A stretch of DNA of 64,000 nucleotides from Diadophis punctatus similis (Eukaryota; Chordata; Lepidosauria; Squamata; Dipsadidae). The notes under the pieces were generated by a model. That model was given only the letters and a program-made list of their open reading frames with translations, did not search any database and had not been told where the DNA came from. The DNA lies in NCBI GenBank assembly GCA_023053685.1, contig JALIGW010000032.1:5659288-5723287 (forward strand), written 5' to 3'. The translations under genes were made by a program, and so were the position numbers. Positions 1 to 10,360 of the stretch are shown here, one piece after another (position 1 is the stretch's first letter; the number at the start of each line of letters is the position of its first letter).

Positions 1-235
1 CGGACAAAACGGAAGTGCGGAAAAGTGCACTTCCGTTTTGTCCGTTTTGTAGTTTTTTGCATTCCGGAGCTTCAGGGAGCTTCCCTGAACCCTCGGGAGT
101 GCAAAAAACAGCACACCGGCAAACCGGAAGTGCGTTTTTTCGCACTTCCAGTTTGCCGGTGGGAACCCTCGCGTGCCGGCTTCTATGGCTCCGCGTGCCA
201 CCTCTGGCACGCGTGCCATAGGTTCGCCACCACGG
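1..235. mobile_element. hAT-type MITE (GGCGAACC family), cut by window start
   Basis: This is the right part of a non-autonomous hAT-like element. It ends with a decayed inverted terminus (GGTTCGCCACCACGG at 221-235; better copies read GGTTCGCCATCACTG). The interior is rich in GGCACGCG and CACTTCCG inverted motifs. It is followed by CCCTACAC (236-243), the CR1 slot used by other copies. The left end lies outside the window. Confidence 0.75.
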
Positions 236-266
236 CCCTACACCATTTCGGATAAATGGCAGTCCA
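236..266 (-). mobile_element. CR1 3'-end fragment
   Basis: A short antisense CR1 piece running from the CCCTATAC-like site through the part corresponding to 'catttcagacaaatgg'. It is joined directly to a sense CR1 copy at 267. Confidence 0.7.
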
Positions 267-617
267 AGATGATCAAAGGCCTGGAGACTAAAACATACGA
301 AGAACGGCTGCAGGATTTGGGTTTGTTAGTCTAGAGAAAATAAGAATTAGGGGCGACATGATAGCAGTATTACAATATTTGAGCGGCTGCCACAAAGAAG
401 AGGGGGTCAAATTATTCTCCAAAGCACCAGAGGGCAGAACAAGAAACAATGGGTGGAAACTAATTAAAGAGAGAAGCAACCTGGAATTAAGGAGAAATTT
501 CCTAACAGTGAGGACAATCAACCAGTGGAACAGCTTGCCACCAGAAGTTATGGGTACTCCGTCGCTGGAGGTTTTTGAGAAGAGACTGGACAGGCATTTG
601 TCTGAATTGATATAGGG
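267..617 (+). mobile_element. CR1 LINE ORF2 C-terminus and tail, part 1
   Basis: A 5'-truncated CR1. The frame 358-615 encodes the conserved ORF2 C-terminus (motifs GCHKEEGVKLFS and NQWNSLPPEV). It ends near 'gaattgatatag', where a MITE (618-1052) splits it from its 3' tail at 1053-1116. Confidence 0.85.
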
Positions 618-1052
618 CAGTGATGGCGAACCTATGGCACGAGTGCCACAGGTGGCACGTGGAGCCATATTTGCTGGCACACGGGCTGTTGCCTAGCTCA
701 GCTCCAGCACGCATGTGCGCGCCGGCCAGCTGATTTTTGGCTCGCATGGAGGCTCTAGAAGGGCGTTTTTGGCTTCCAGAGGGCCTCTGGGGGGATGGGG
801 GAGGGCGTTTTTGCCCTTCCTAGGCTCCAGGGAAGCCTCTGGAGCCTGGGGAGGGCGAAAAATGGGTTTACCGGGCCCACCAGAAGTTGGGAAACGGGGC
901 ATTTCCGGCCTCCAGTGGGCCTCCAGGGGAGCAGTGGAGGCCATTTTTGCCCTCCCCAGGCAGTGAATTATGGGTGTGGGCACTCGCACATGTGCGATAG
1001 CATGCGCGCATGCACTTTTGGCACCCGAGGAAAAAAAGGTTCGCCATCACTG
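618..1052. mobile_element. hAT-type MITE with perfect 8-bp TSD
   Basis: Terminal inverted repeats are CAGTGATGGCGAACC (from 618) and GGTTCGCCATCACTG (to 1052). It is flanked by ATATAGGG at 610-617 and 1053-1060. The 435-bp interior is GC-rich with no supported transposase. It sits in the CR1 3' end at the GTATAGGG slot. Confidence 0.92.
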
Positions 1053-1116
1053 ATATAGGGTCTCCTGCTTGAGCAGGGGGCTGGACTAGAAGACCTCCAA
1101 GATCCCTTCCAGATTC
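1053..1116 (+). mobile_element. CR1 3' tail, part 2
   Basis: Continuation of the CR1 at 267-617 after the MITE: 'tctcctgcttgagcaggggg' through the 'gacctccaaga' tail. It runs straight into a CTATT array. Confidence 0.85.
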
Positions 1117-1220
1117 TATTCTATTCTATTCTATTCTATTCTATTCTATTCTATTCTATTCTATTCTATTCTATTCTATTCTATTCTATTCTATTCCATT
1201 CCATTCCATTCCATTCTACT
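1113..1220. repeat. (CTATT)n microsatellite at CR1 tail
   Basis: About twenty pentamer units, degenerating to CCATT at the right end. The array begins exactly where the CR1 tail ends, as expected if the LINE terminal repeat seeded it. Confidence 0.95.
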
Positions 1221-2828
1221 CTGTTCTAACCCTCTGCAATCTGATCATCTATGGGAGGTTGATGGTCCAACCCCAGAGATGGAGAACCCCAACTCTCCCT
1301 GGGAAGAGCCTTCCACCATGTGTAGATCTTACCATTTGGAAGATTCTCCTTAGATTTCAACCACAATAAGCGGCTAAAACGGTCACAGTAAACGTAACCT
1401 GACATGCTGGCAGCCGGGATGTTGCCCGATTGTCCGTGGTTTTCCTGCTGGCTCCCAAACCATTCTGGAAAAGGAAAATGACTAAAATTGCTAAGGTCAG
1501 GCGAAGGGGCAGCGAGTAGCGGACCGAAGCCCCTTGCGGGAACAAAATAATTGTTTCAGCATTTTCAAAGATGGCTCCGTTTTCCTTGGAGAAAAGGGTA
1601 TTATTTGGTTCTCCTTTGCAAAACAATATTTTTTTGCGTTTTTATTTAAAAGCTGGATTGAAAAAAAAAAAGAACTTCTTCACACAAAAAAAGAGGAAGA
1701 AAGAAATATTATGCAATATTCACCGCCTTCAAAACCTTTTTATTTTTTTTAATTTGGGGGGTTATCTTTCCGGTCAAGCTGTTCTACACAGGTCACCGTG
1801 TGCCTAGGTGGTTTCAGAAATCTTAAATTGGTTCCCAAAAGCGCTTTCTTTTCTTCCGAGTTGTAGACAAAAGGCTGAAAAATAATTAATTTGCATTAGA
1901 AACCACAGCAATAACTGATTTTCTTTGAGCATAAAATTATAATTATACACTGTACGGCTTCAGATTTCCTCATTATTTCTGGTACAAGGTCAGAAATAAA
2001 TGGGAGTTTTTTTCCCCCTCTCGTCTCATTGCTAGAAATGTCAGAAGGTCTCCCCAAAGTCGGAGGACTCTTTCATCCTTTCTCGTACAATTTGATTCAA
2101 ATAATCCCTTAACTCCTCCACCATATAATGTGAGATTTCTCTAAGCACTTTATTCTTACCTATTTATCTTTGCCATCTAAATTGTTTCTTGTTCCTTTTC
2201 CCGTCCCAGTGACTAATAACTATAACTCTTCAGAACTGTGTTGTTCTACAGCGATGCTGTACAATTTTTATCGCCCATCACTAACATACATAATAGAAGC
2301 CGCCGATTTGGAGAAAGTTGCACGGTTCCTAAATAAGTAAATAAATAAATAAAAGGTGCCACTTTCCCCCCCACCTCTGTCTTTTGTTCCTTTGGGAACG
2401 CCTCTTCCTCTGGTTATTCTTACTTATCTTGTTATCTCGTCTCCGAGTTTATTGGCTGTTTTTCTTCTGCATAATTGTATCACATTCAATAAACCATTGT
2501 CCTTGTTTTTCCTCGTTTCGGGATTAATTTGGATGGAGCGTTGCCAATTTTGCTAACTGTATTTTCCAACCCTCCCCGCCGATCTTCTAGTTTTAAAATT
2601 CATCTCTCCCTTTTTTGATGTAAATCTTCTCTCTGTCCTTTTGCGTGTTTTTCTAAAGTTCTTAATCAGCTCTCTGAAATAATGGAATTCCTCATTGGTT
2701 AATGTGGCACAAACAATGTCCTTTGCTTTTGTTCTTTTTTAAAGGCACACAGGAAGACAAAAGCTAGACCCAGGTCACCTTAAAATGGGATCTGCTTCCT
2801 GCCAACTCAAGATTAGCCATCACTTAGG
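1221..2828. other. Non-repetitive sequence, no gene seen
   Basis: AT-rich sequence of about 1.6 kb with short poly-A and poly-T runs. Reading frames are short and resemble no protein I know. I see no MITE termini or LINE motifs. Confidence 0.5.
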
Positions 2829-2873
2829 TCAGTGGTGTCCAACCTTGGCAACTCTAAGGCTTGTGGGCTTCAG
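2829..2873. mobile_element. Truncated palindromic hAT-type MITE end
   Basis: The left end of the palindromic family (CAGTGGTGTCCAACCTTGG, then 'caactctaaggcttgtgg') is preserved. The right arm is missing and a CR1 tail follows. Confidence 0.55.
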
Positions 2874-3100
2874 AATAAAAGAATGACAGAGTTTGAAGGG
2901 ATGTTGAAGGTCTTCTAGTCCAACCCCCTGCTCAAGCAGGAGACCCTATACCAATTCAGACAGGTGGTTGTCCAGTCTCTTCTTGAAAGCCACCAGTGAT
3001 GGAGCACCCACAACTTCTGAAAGCAAGCTGTTCCACTGGTTAATTGTTCTCACCGATAGGAAATTTCTCCTTAGTTCCAAGTTGCTTTTCTCCTTAGCTA
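2874..3100 (-). mobile_element. CR1 3'-end fragment
   Basis: Antisense CR1 tail beginning 'gaagggatgttgaaggtctt'. Its CCCTATAC slot (from 2943) is uninterrupted. It continues into the ORF2 C-terminal part ending near 'gttgcttttctccttag', followed by a short GCTA-rich run (3098-3122). Confidence 0.85.
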
Positions 3101-3170
3101 GCTAGTTAGCTAGCTAGCTTAGAATATCATTAGTGCTTTGCCAACCAGTATCTTTTCAATCAATTAATCA

Positions 3171-3238
3171 GAATAGAGCTGGAAGGGACTTTGGAGGTCT
3201 TCTAGTCCAACCCCTTGCTCACGCAAAAGACCCTATAC
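3171..3238 (-). mobile_element. CR1 3' tail, part 1
   Basis: Antisense CR1 tail interrupted at the CCCTATAC slot (3231-3238) by a MITE. It resumes at 3643. Confidence 0.85.
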
Positions 3239-3642
3239 CAGTGGCACGCGGAGCCATATCAGAGGGCACGCGAGGAGTTGCCCTATGTCAGCTCCAGCGC
3301 GCATGCACGCTCTGGCCAGCTGATTTTCAGCCTTGGGGAAGGCCATTTTGCCCTCCGGAGGCTTCAGGGAAACTTCCCTGAAGCTTCCGGAGTGCGAAAA
3401 ACAGCACAACGGGCAAACCGGAAGTCCGTTTTTCCGAACTTCTGGTTTGCCCATTTGGCCGTTTTTTCACCATCCCAGGCTTCAGTGAGGCTTGTGCGCA
3501 TGCACAAGGGTGGGGGGTTGTGCGCATGCGCAGGGGGTGCGCATGCATAGGAGGAGGGAATGGATGTGGGTACATGCGCATGCACTAGCACGCGCACACA
3601 CACCCTTTTGGCACGCGAACCAAAAAAGGTTCACCATCACTG
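3239..3642. mobile_element. hAT-type MITE with perfect 8-bp TSD
   Basis: It starts CAGTGGCACGCGGAGCC, apparently with a small internal deletion just inside the left terminus, and ends GGTTCACCATCACTG. It is flanked by CCCTATAC at 3231-3238 and 3643-3650. Interior as in the 618-1052 family, with CG-rich GCGCATGC motifs. No coding capacity. Confidence 0.9.
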
Positions 3643-3802
3643 CCCTATACCATTTCAGACAAGTGACTGTCCAATCTCTTCTCAAAAACCTCCAGTGATG
3701 GAGCACCCACAACTTCTGGTGGCAAGCCGTTCCACTGATTAATAGTTCTCCCTGTCAGGAACTTTCTTCTTAGTTCTAGGTTGCTTCTCTCCTTGATTAG
3801 TG
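3643..3802 (-). mobile_element. CR1 3'-end fragment, part 2
   Basis: Continuation of the CR1 at 3171-3238, ending in 'gcttctctccttgattag' just before a TTCC array. Confidence 0.85.
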
Positions 3803-3866
3803 TCCTTCCTTCCTTCCTTCCTTCCTTCCTTCCTTCCTTCCTTCCTTCCTTCCTTCCTTCCTTCCT
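3803..3866. repeat. (TTCC)n microsatellite
   Basis: About fifteen TTCC units. The Rex1/L2-like LINE begins directly after it, and TTCC-rich sequence also follows that LINE's tail (about 5741-5770). The LINE may have inserted into a TTCC tract. Confidence 0.95.
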
Positions 3867-5617
3867 AACCTATCCCCACAACCTCCATCCCAGACACACC
3901 AGCAACAACCAAACCTCCTACAATGATTGAACCCATTCCATTGGGTTCACAACCCCTGGTGATCACAGAAAAGGAAGTGCAAGATCTATTTCACAGACAG
4001 AAGCCAGGAAAAGCACCAGGTCCAGACAAGATAACTCCTTGCTTAAAAGTCTGTGCTGACCAATTGGCCCCCATCTTCACCCAAATCTTCAACAAGTCAC
4101 TGGAGATATGCCATGTTCCTTCTTGCTTCAAACGCTCCACTATCATCCCAGTGCCGAAGAAGCTCTCCATCAAGGAACTGAATGACTACAGACCAGTTGC
4201 TCTAACATCTGTAGTTATGAAAACCTTTGAAAGGCTAGTGATGTCCCACTTGAAAACCATCACGGATCCACTGTTAGACCCCCTGCAATTTGCATACCGA
4301 GCAAATAGATCGACAGATGATGCTGTTAATATGGCTCTGCACTTCATCCTACAACATCTTGAATCTCCAAATACCTACGCAAGGGTCCTCTTTGTAGACT
4401 TTAGTTCAGCATTCAACACCATCATACCGGACATTCTTCTAACTAAACTAAATCAGCTAGCGGTACCTGAACACACTTGTAAGTGGATCACAAGCTTCCT
4501 AACAGAAAGGAAGCAGCAGGTGAAGCTAGGCAAAATCACATCAGATACCTGTACAATTAGCACAGGGCCCCCCCCCCAAGGCTGTGTACTCTCACCACTT
4601 CTCTTCTCTCTATATACCAATGATTGCATCTCAAACGATTCATCTGTTAAACTACTGAAGTTTGCAGATAATACAACAGTGATTGGCCTCATTCGAGACA
4701 ACGATGAAACCGCATACAGACGGGAGGTTGAACAACTAGCCTCGTGGTGCGACCGGAACAATCTGGAACTGAACACACTCAAAACCGTAGAAATGGTGGT
4801 AGACTTTAGGAGAAACCCTCCCATCCTACCACTTCTTACAATACTAGACAACACAGTATCAACAGTAGAGACCTTCAAATTTCTAGGTTCCATCATATCT
4901 CAAGACCTAAAATGGTCATCTAACATCAAAAACGTCATCAAAAAAGCACAACAAAGAATGTTCTTTCTGCATCAACTCAGGAAGCTCAAACTGCCCAAGG
5001 AGCTGCTGATACAGTTCTACAGAGGAATCATTGAGTCTGTCATCTGCACCTCTATAACTGTCTGGTTTGGTTCTGCAACCCAACAAGACGGACACAGACT
5101 TCAGAGGATAATTAGAACTGCAGAAAAAACAGTTACTGCCAACCTGCCTTCCATTGAGGACCTGTATACTACACGAGTCAAAAAGAGGGCCATGAAAATA
5201 TTTACTGACCCCTCGCATCCTGGACATAAATTGTTTCAACTCCTACCCTCAAAACGTGGTTATAGAGCACTGCACACCAAAACAACTAGACACAAGAACA
5301 GTTTTTTCCCGAATGCCATCACTCTGCTAAACAAATAATCCCCTCACCACTGTCAAACTATTCACTAGGCTGCATTACTATTACTATTAGTTTTTCCCAT
5401 CGTTCCTATCACCCATCTCCTCCCACTTATGACTGTATGACTGTAACTTGTTGCTTGTATCCTTACGATTTATATTCATATTGATTGTTTCCTGATTGCT
5501 TACTTGAACCCTATGACAACCATTCTTGACAAATGTATCTGTTCTTTTATGTACACTGAGAGCATATGCACCAAAGACAAATTCCTTCTGTGTCCAATCA
5601 CACTTGGCCAATAAAGA
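3867..5617 (+). mobile_element. Rex1/L2-like LINE, 5'-truncated
   Basis: A non-LTR retrotransposon containing the reverse transcriptase and complete C-terminus (frame 3923-5338), then a roughly 280-bp 3' UTR ending 'cacttggccaataaagaatt' and a pentanucleotide tail. No endonuclease remains. I judge the clade from the VDFSSAFNTI, QGCVLSPLLFSLYTNDC and EMVVDFRR motifs; Rex1 and L2 are close and I cannot separate them by eye. Confidence 0.8.
3923..5338 (+). pseudogene. LINE reverse transcriptase (Rex1/L2-like), catalytically broken
   Basis: A 471-residue open frame covering reverse transcriptase and the C-terminal domain. The KAPGPDKI motif is near residue 31. Motif A is FVDFSSAF with Asp159. 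Motif B is STGPPPQGCVLSP from residue 213, with one proline more than usual in a C homopolymer. Motif C reads FADN (residues 247-250) where active enzymes have FADD, so a catalytic aspartate is lost. The frame is otherwise free of stops to the normal terminus. The endonuclease and the N-terminal part are absent, so the first ATG is not a native start. It was once the enzyme for target-primed reverse transcription; this copy should be inactive. Confidence 0.85.
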
Positions 5618-5742
5618 ATTCTATTCTATTCTATTCTATTCTATTCTATTCTATTCTATTCTATTCTATTCTATTCTATTCTATTCTATTCTATTCTATT
5701 CTATTCTATTCTATTCTATACTATTCTATTCTATTCTATTCC
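5618..5742. repeat. (CTATT)n microsatellite at LINE tail
   Basis: About 24 pentamer units beginning at the AATAAAGAATT end of the Rex1/L2-like LINE. It is the same motif as the array at the CR1 tail at 1113, so two LINE families end in the same pentamer. Confidence 0.95.
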
Positions 5743-6032
5743 TTCCTCTCACTCTCCTTCCTTTCTTCCCTTGTTACCTCTGAGTTCCTTTAGATGTCCT
5801 CCTAATTCCCCCCCCCAGGAATTCAGCCTCCAAGTAGCTGAAACTCTTAAATTGTTCACCCCATAAATATTCTCCTCCTTGGGGTTTGAAAAAGTATCCT
5901 TGGCTGATCCTTGCCTGGCAAGAAAACTCAGCAGTAGAAATCCGGGGGTGGGGATGGGGGTTGGAGTGGAAAATATTTAAGAATAACACAATAATAGAGT
6001 TGGAACTTCATAAGTTTAATAACAGGAAAGAA

Positions 6033-6273
<241 letters not shown>

Positions 6274-7863
6274 GGAGGAAAATCAGGGAAACACATGAAG
6301 CCAGCAGCATCATCTGGGCTTTTGGACCGCCTTGTACGGAAACTCGGGACCAAGTGCCAGCAAGCCTGGATTTTCAGTCCACCAATTCTTAGGAAAGCAG
6401 CCAGAGCATCCTTTCTAAATAAAAAAAGAGTCCTAGCATCTTCCTGTTCATTTCCCCCCTTTTAGATCTTCATGTCAGGCACCAAACCCTCAGCCAACGT
6501 TCCCAGATCTGATTCGACACCCCTTATAAGAGTCATGGGGGCAGATGGGGGTCAAAAGCAACCCCAATGAAATGGTCCAAAGGAGCGAGAGAGAAACAGA
6601 AGGAGAGAGGGGGGGGAGCTGAACTCCAGTAGAAATCCTCCACTTTTATGATGGAGGCCGCGGAGAGTGAGAGGCACTCGGTCCCCACACCTAAGATCCC
6701 TGGACTGGCATGCACCAGCCACCCTGCCACCTGTTCCTCCATCTCCCCTCCAGCTGGGAAGCTCCGAAAGAGCACTCCTTCCCCTGGGAGAGCAGCCAAA
6801 CCATTTTGGACACTCCCCCCTGGCCCTGACCTCACCAAGGGGTCAACCCAGACCCTCTTCTCATAACCCTCAGGGACGGCCTGCCCAGTGTCCTGGCAAA
6901 GATGGGCGGGCAAGGAGGAGCTAGAGGCCAGGTGGGGGTGGGGGGAGCTGGCCATGGCTTTGATGCCAGCTTCAATCCCTTTGCGGATAGCCGCATTAAT
7001 CCTTTCCTGCACTGCCACGTCCTGCAAAGGATCACCGGGCAGCGACCCCACATCGACCCTTGACCTTGGTCCCCCCGCAGAGCCTGTGACTCCCCAGATG
7101 TGAATTGTGCCGCTGCCAGGAGTTTGTTTAAATCCTGATGAGCCCTGGTGTCCGACGTAGGTATGTGCTTCTGGAGAGCGTGTAGCCACTTTAGCGACGT
7201 ACGGCAGAAGAATGATGCCGTGGTTGACGCCTTGATTGCCCATGCCGCCACCTGATGTGCTCGCTGAAGGGCTGTCTCCGTGTGGCGCTCCTCTGGACGA
7301 AGTAGCTCCTCAGCGTCGCCTGGCATCTGTGCATTGGTGTACAGTGCCTGTGCCAATCCTGGGGGCTGCCATCTTGACCGCCGCCTCTTACCTCTCCCTC
7401 CCTGAAAACCTGTTTGGCCACAAATGGTCTTTTTTTTTTTTTGCAAAAAAACCCCAAACGAACCCTGCCCCCCCGCCCCCCCCACCATCCCTCCCGGCTG
7501 AATTCTCTCTCCTTTCCATTTGCAGAGGCTTCCTTTAAGGTGTTGCCAACTGTGGACAGACCATCCTTTCTCCTGCCAGAAAGCTTTGTGGTGGCGACTT
7601 CAAGCGAGGGAAATTCATGCAGCCCATTTGCTGATTCCCTTTGTTCCTGGCCGGCTTCTCCTGACAGCTGAGAGTGGACGCAGGAAGACGGCCCCCGCAG
7701 CAAGTTTCCATTGCGGCCAGGGTCACTTCTCCAGCTGGGAGCCAGCTCCAAGTCCCTCCACCTTTCTCCGGCCTCGCCTTCCTTTTCACTTCTTTGCAAA
7801 CAGAGAAGGCCTCAGCCAGCAGCATCTCCGGGGAAGCCGACCTGAGCCTTGTGGGAATCAAAT
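6274..7863. other. Unclassified unique sequence with minus-strand open frames
   Basis: Overlapping minus-strand open frames span 6533-7799 and contain a helical Ala/Lys/Thr-rich stretch (AAWAIKASTTASFF, then HQDLNKLLAAAQF, near 7130-7250). I could not assign it. A gag-like remnant of a DIRS or other retroelement is one reading, by vague resemblance only. No termini, LTRs or splice signals support a host gene. Confidence 0.3.
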
Positions 7864-7865
7864 AA

Positions 7866-7910
7866 GAGAATAACAGAGGTGGAAGGGACCTTGGAGGTCT
7901 TCTAGTCCAC
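7866..7910 (-). mobile_element. CR1 3' tail fragment
   Basis: Antisense tail only ('gaagggaccttggaggtc' to 'tctagtcca'), abutting a sense CR1 at 7911. Confidence 0.75.
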
Positions 7911-8333
7911 ACTTGGAATACTGCATCCAATTTTGGCCCGCCAGAATATTAAAAAGATGTTGAGACTCTGGAAATTGGGCAGAGAAGAGCAACGAAGATG
8001 ATTAGGAGGCTGAAAGGCTAAAACATACGAAGAGCAAATGCTGGAACTGGGTTTGCTAGTCTCGTGCAAAGAAGGACATGATAGCAGTCTTCCAATATCT
8101 CAGGGACTGTCCCAAAGAAGAGGGAGTCAAGCTATTCTCCAAAGCATCTGAAGGCAGGACAAGAAGCAAAGGATGGAAACTAATGAAGGAGAGAAGCAAC
8201 CTAGAACTAAGGAGAAATTTCCTGACAGAACAATTAACCAGTGGAACAACTTGCCACCAAAAGTTATGGGTGCTCCAACACTGGAAGTTTTTAAGAAGAG
8301 ACTGGACAACCATTTGTCTAAAATGGTATAGGG
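7911..8333 (+). mobile_element. CR1 LINE ORF2 C-terminus, part 1
   Basis: Sense CR1 from 'cacttggaatactgcatcca' through the ORF2 C-terminus (motif KEEGVKLFSKASEG). It is broken by frameshifts and interrupted at GTATAGGG by a MITE. Confidence 0.85.
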
Positions 8334-8728
8334 CCATGATGGCGAACCTATGGCACGCGTGCCTGGAGTGGCACACGAAGCCATGTCACCTGGCACGCGC
8401 GGCGGCACCTGTTCCTCTTCCAGGTTTCTGGCGCACATGTGCGTGTGACGATCAGCTGGCCTTCGTGCGTGTGGCAGCTCCGGAAACTGGAAGAGCTGGT
8501 CTTCTGTTTTCCGGCGTGAGCATGCGCGTCGGCCAGCTGATCGTCACATGTGCACGCGCACCAGTAACTGGAAGACTGGCTGGCCGGTGCCCATGTGCAT
8601 GCCGGAAACCAGAAGTTCTTTTTTTGGTGTGCGCATGCCCCCTGGGCAGCTCCTCTTCCAGGTCTGCGGCCCCGATGAGCACGAGCTCCCTGTTTAGCAC
8701 TCGGTGCCGAAAAGGTTCGCCATCAGTG
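8334..8728. mobile_element. hAT-type MITE with perfect 8-bp TSD
   Basis: Termini CCATGATGGCGAACC and GGTTCGCCATCAGTG. Flanked by GTATAGGG at 8326-8333 and 8729-8736. Interior has GCGCATGC-type motifs. No coding capacity. Confidence 0.9.
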
Positions 8729-8801
8729 GTATAGGGTCTCCTGCTTGAGCAGGGGGTTGGACTAGAAGACCTCCAGGGTCCCTTCCAACTCCGTTATTCT
8801 G
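8729..8801 (+). mobile_element. CR1 3' tail, part 2
   Basis: Continuation of the CR1 at 7911-8333, ending in 'ccgttattctgtt', followed at once by an antisense CR1 tail. Confidence 0.8.
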
Positions 8802-8838
8802 TTAGTCCAACCCCCTGCTCAAGCAGGAGACCCTAAAT
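8802..8838 (-). mobile_element. CR1 3' tail, part 1
   Basis: Antisense tail ending at the slot CCCTAAAT (8831-8838), where a palindromic MITE is inserted. Confidence 0.8.
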
Positions 8839-8974
8839 CAGTGTTTCCCAACCTTGGCAACTTGAAGATATCTGGACTTCAACTCCCAGAATTCCCCAGC
8901 CAGCATTCGCTGGCTGGGGAATTCTGGGAGTTGAAGTCCAGACATCTTCAAGTTGCCAAGGTTGGGAAACACTG
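8839..8974. mobile_element. Palindromic hAT-type MITE with perfect 8-bp TSD
   Basis: A 136-bp near-perfect palindrome. It starts CAGTGTTTCCCAACCTTGG and ends CCAAGGTTGGGAAACACTG, and both arms contain 'ggacttcaactcccagaatt' or its complement. Flanked by CCCTAAAT at 8831-8838 and 8975-8982. It could fold into a nearly full-length hairpin. Confidence 0.93.
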
Positions 8975-9112
8975 CCCTAAATCATTCCAATCTTTTCTTG
9001 AAAACCTTCAGGGACGGAGCACCCACCACTTCTGAAGACAAGCCACTCCACTAAGTAAGTGTTCTACTGTCAGGAAGCTTCCCCTTAATTCTATGCTGGA
9101 TCTCTCTTTAAT
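8975..9112 (-). mobile_element. CR1 3'-end fragment, part 2
   Basis: Rest of the CR1 begun at 8802, continuing into the ORF2 C-terminal region. Confidence 0.8.
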
Positions 9113-9116
9113 GGTC

Positions 9117-9182
9117 AGAATAACAGAATAATAGAGTTAGAAGGGGAGGTCTTGGAGGTCTTGTAGTCCAGCCCCCTGCCTT
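9117..9182 (-). mobile_element. CR1 3' tail fragment
   Basis: Diverged antisense tail ('gaggtcttggaggtcttgta', then 'gccccctgcc'). It carries no ORF2 part. Confidence 0.7.
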
Positions 9183-9344
9183 CTGGCTGTTCAAACTCCT
9201 CAGCTGGCTAAGAAAACAGGTGTCCCTCAAGCAGCTTCCTGCCTGTTTGTGGGTCCCTCAAAGGGTTAACACTCCACTCCCTTCCTGAAGGCTGAGCTGG
9301 GTCAGGCAAGCTTAGTCCTAGGGGAGCCATTCCAACTCAAGGAG

Positions 9345-9640
9345 ATGATGATTTATTAAGTGTATCTGCTGCCCGACTCCCAACAATTCTCAGCAGTTAT
9401 AGATAAAAAGCAGTTCAAAAACAACAACAACGACACACACAACAACAGACAACCAGGAAGAGTGAAGTTGACAAAAAAAACCCCAGCCGGGAACAAAACA
9501 GATAAGCCACATCTTTCAACAGGGGGCTTCCCTCCCCTTCGCCAAAGGCCCGGGCGAAGAGCCAGGCCTTCAAGGGCCTTCCAGCATCAAGAGAGATGGG
9601 GGCCATCTGGAGCATTGTCCCAGGCGGTGCTTCTGAGTCC
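9345..9640 (-). mobile_element. L2 LINE 3' end, antisense
   Basis: It begins in TTTATTAA and the complement of the 'gagttgggcggca' L2 tail motif ('gctgcccgactccc'), interrupted by an ACAAC-rich stretch. It then reads in antisense into the L2 C-terminal motif (RPLKAWLFARAF, close to RKALKTWLF in other copies). Diverged. Confidence 0.55.
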
Positions 9641-9950
9641 ACACCGAGGGCCTGGCTCTGAAATGCACAAAATAGCCCTAAGCTAACATTAGAGGAAGAG
9701 AAGGTTCGTGGTGCGTGGATAATAATTGCAAGCGAGGCAAATGAAGCGTGCACTTCTGAAGGGCTTTTGAAAGCCATTAGAAGCTTCGGAATAGACCTCC
9801 TCCGGGCTCAGGAAGTGTCTTCGGCTCTTCAGACGTTTGCCCGTTTTTAATTGCCAGGCAAAATCTCATTTAAAACATCCTGGAATAGGCAGGGAAGCTC
9901 TGAGAATCCGGTTGCCCGGATGGGCAGATCGACGGGGAGGTTCTCAGATC
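9641..9950. other. Unique sequence, no gene seen
   Basis: Balanced-composition sequence without recognised repeats. It contains an AATTGC-rich segment (about 9720-9880) that looks less decayed than its surroundings, though I can support no function. Confidence 0.3.
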
Positions 9951-9958
9951 TCTTAGAG

Positions 9959-10319
9959 CAGGGGTGTCAAACTCAAGGCCCATGGGCCACATCTGGCCTG
10001 CAGGGTGCTTAGACCTGGCCCATGGGGCCGCCCTGGAAACAGTGAAGGACCGGCCTGCGGTGCCTCTGCCAGTGAAAACGGAGCTTGGCAGGGCTGGTTT
10101 TCGCTGGCAGAGGGTTGCAGGAGGCCGTCACAGCTGAAAATGAAAATGAAAATGAAAATGGAGCTCAGGAGCCCGTTTTCGTTGGCAGAGCGCTCGGGCC
10201 AGCACAGGTGCCCCCGACACGAGTGACGTCAAGCTGGCCACGTCCCTGCACCACCACCACCCCCGAGGTCAAACACAACCCTGATGCGGCCCTCAATGAA
10301 ATCGAGTTTGACACCCCTG
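9959..10319. mobile_element. hAT-type MITE (GGGGTGTCAAACTC family)
   Basis: Termini CAGGGGTGTCAAACTC and GAGTTTGACACCCCTG. Flanked by TCTTAGAG (9951-9958) and TCTTAGAT (10320-10327), 7 of 8 matching. The interior has an AAATGA run near 10136. This copy is not in a CR1. Confidence 0.9.
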
Positions 10320-10360
10320 TCTTAGATGGAGCACCAGAGGTGATTCCACAAAGCTGTCTG

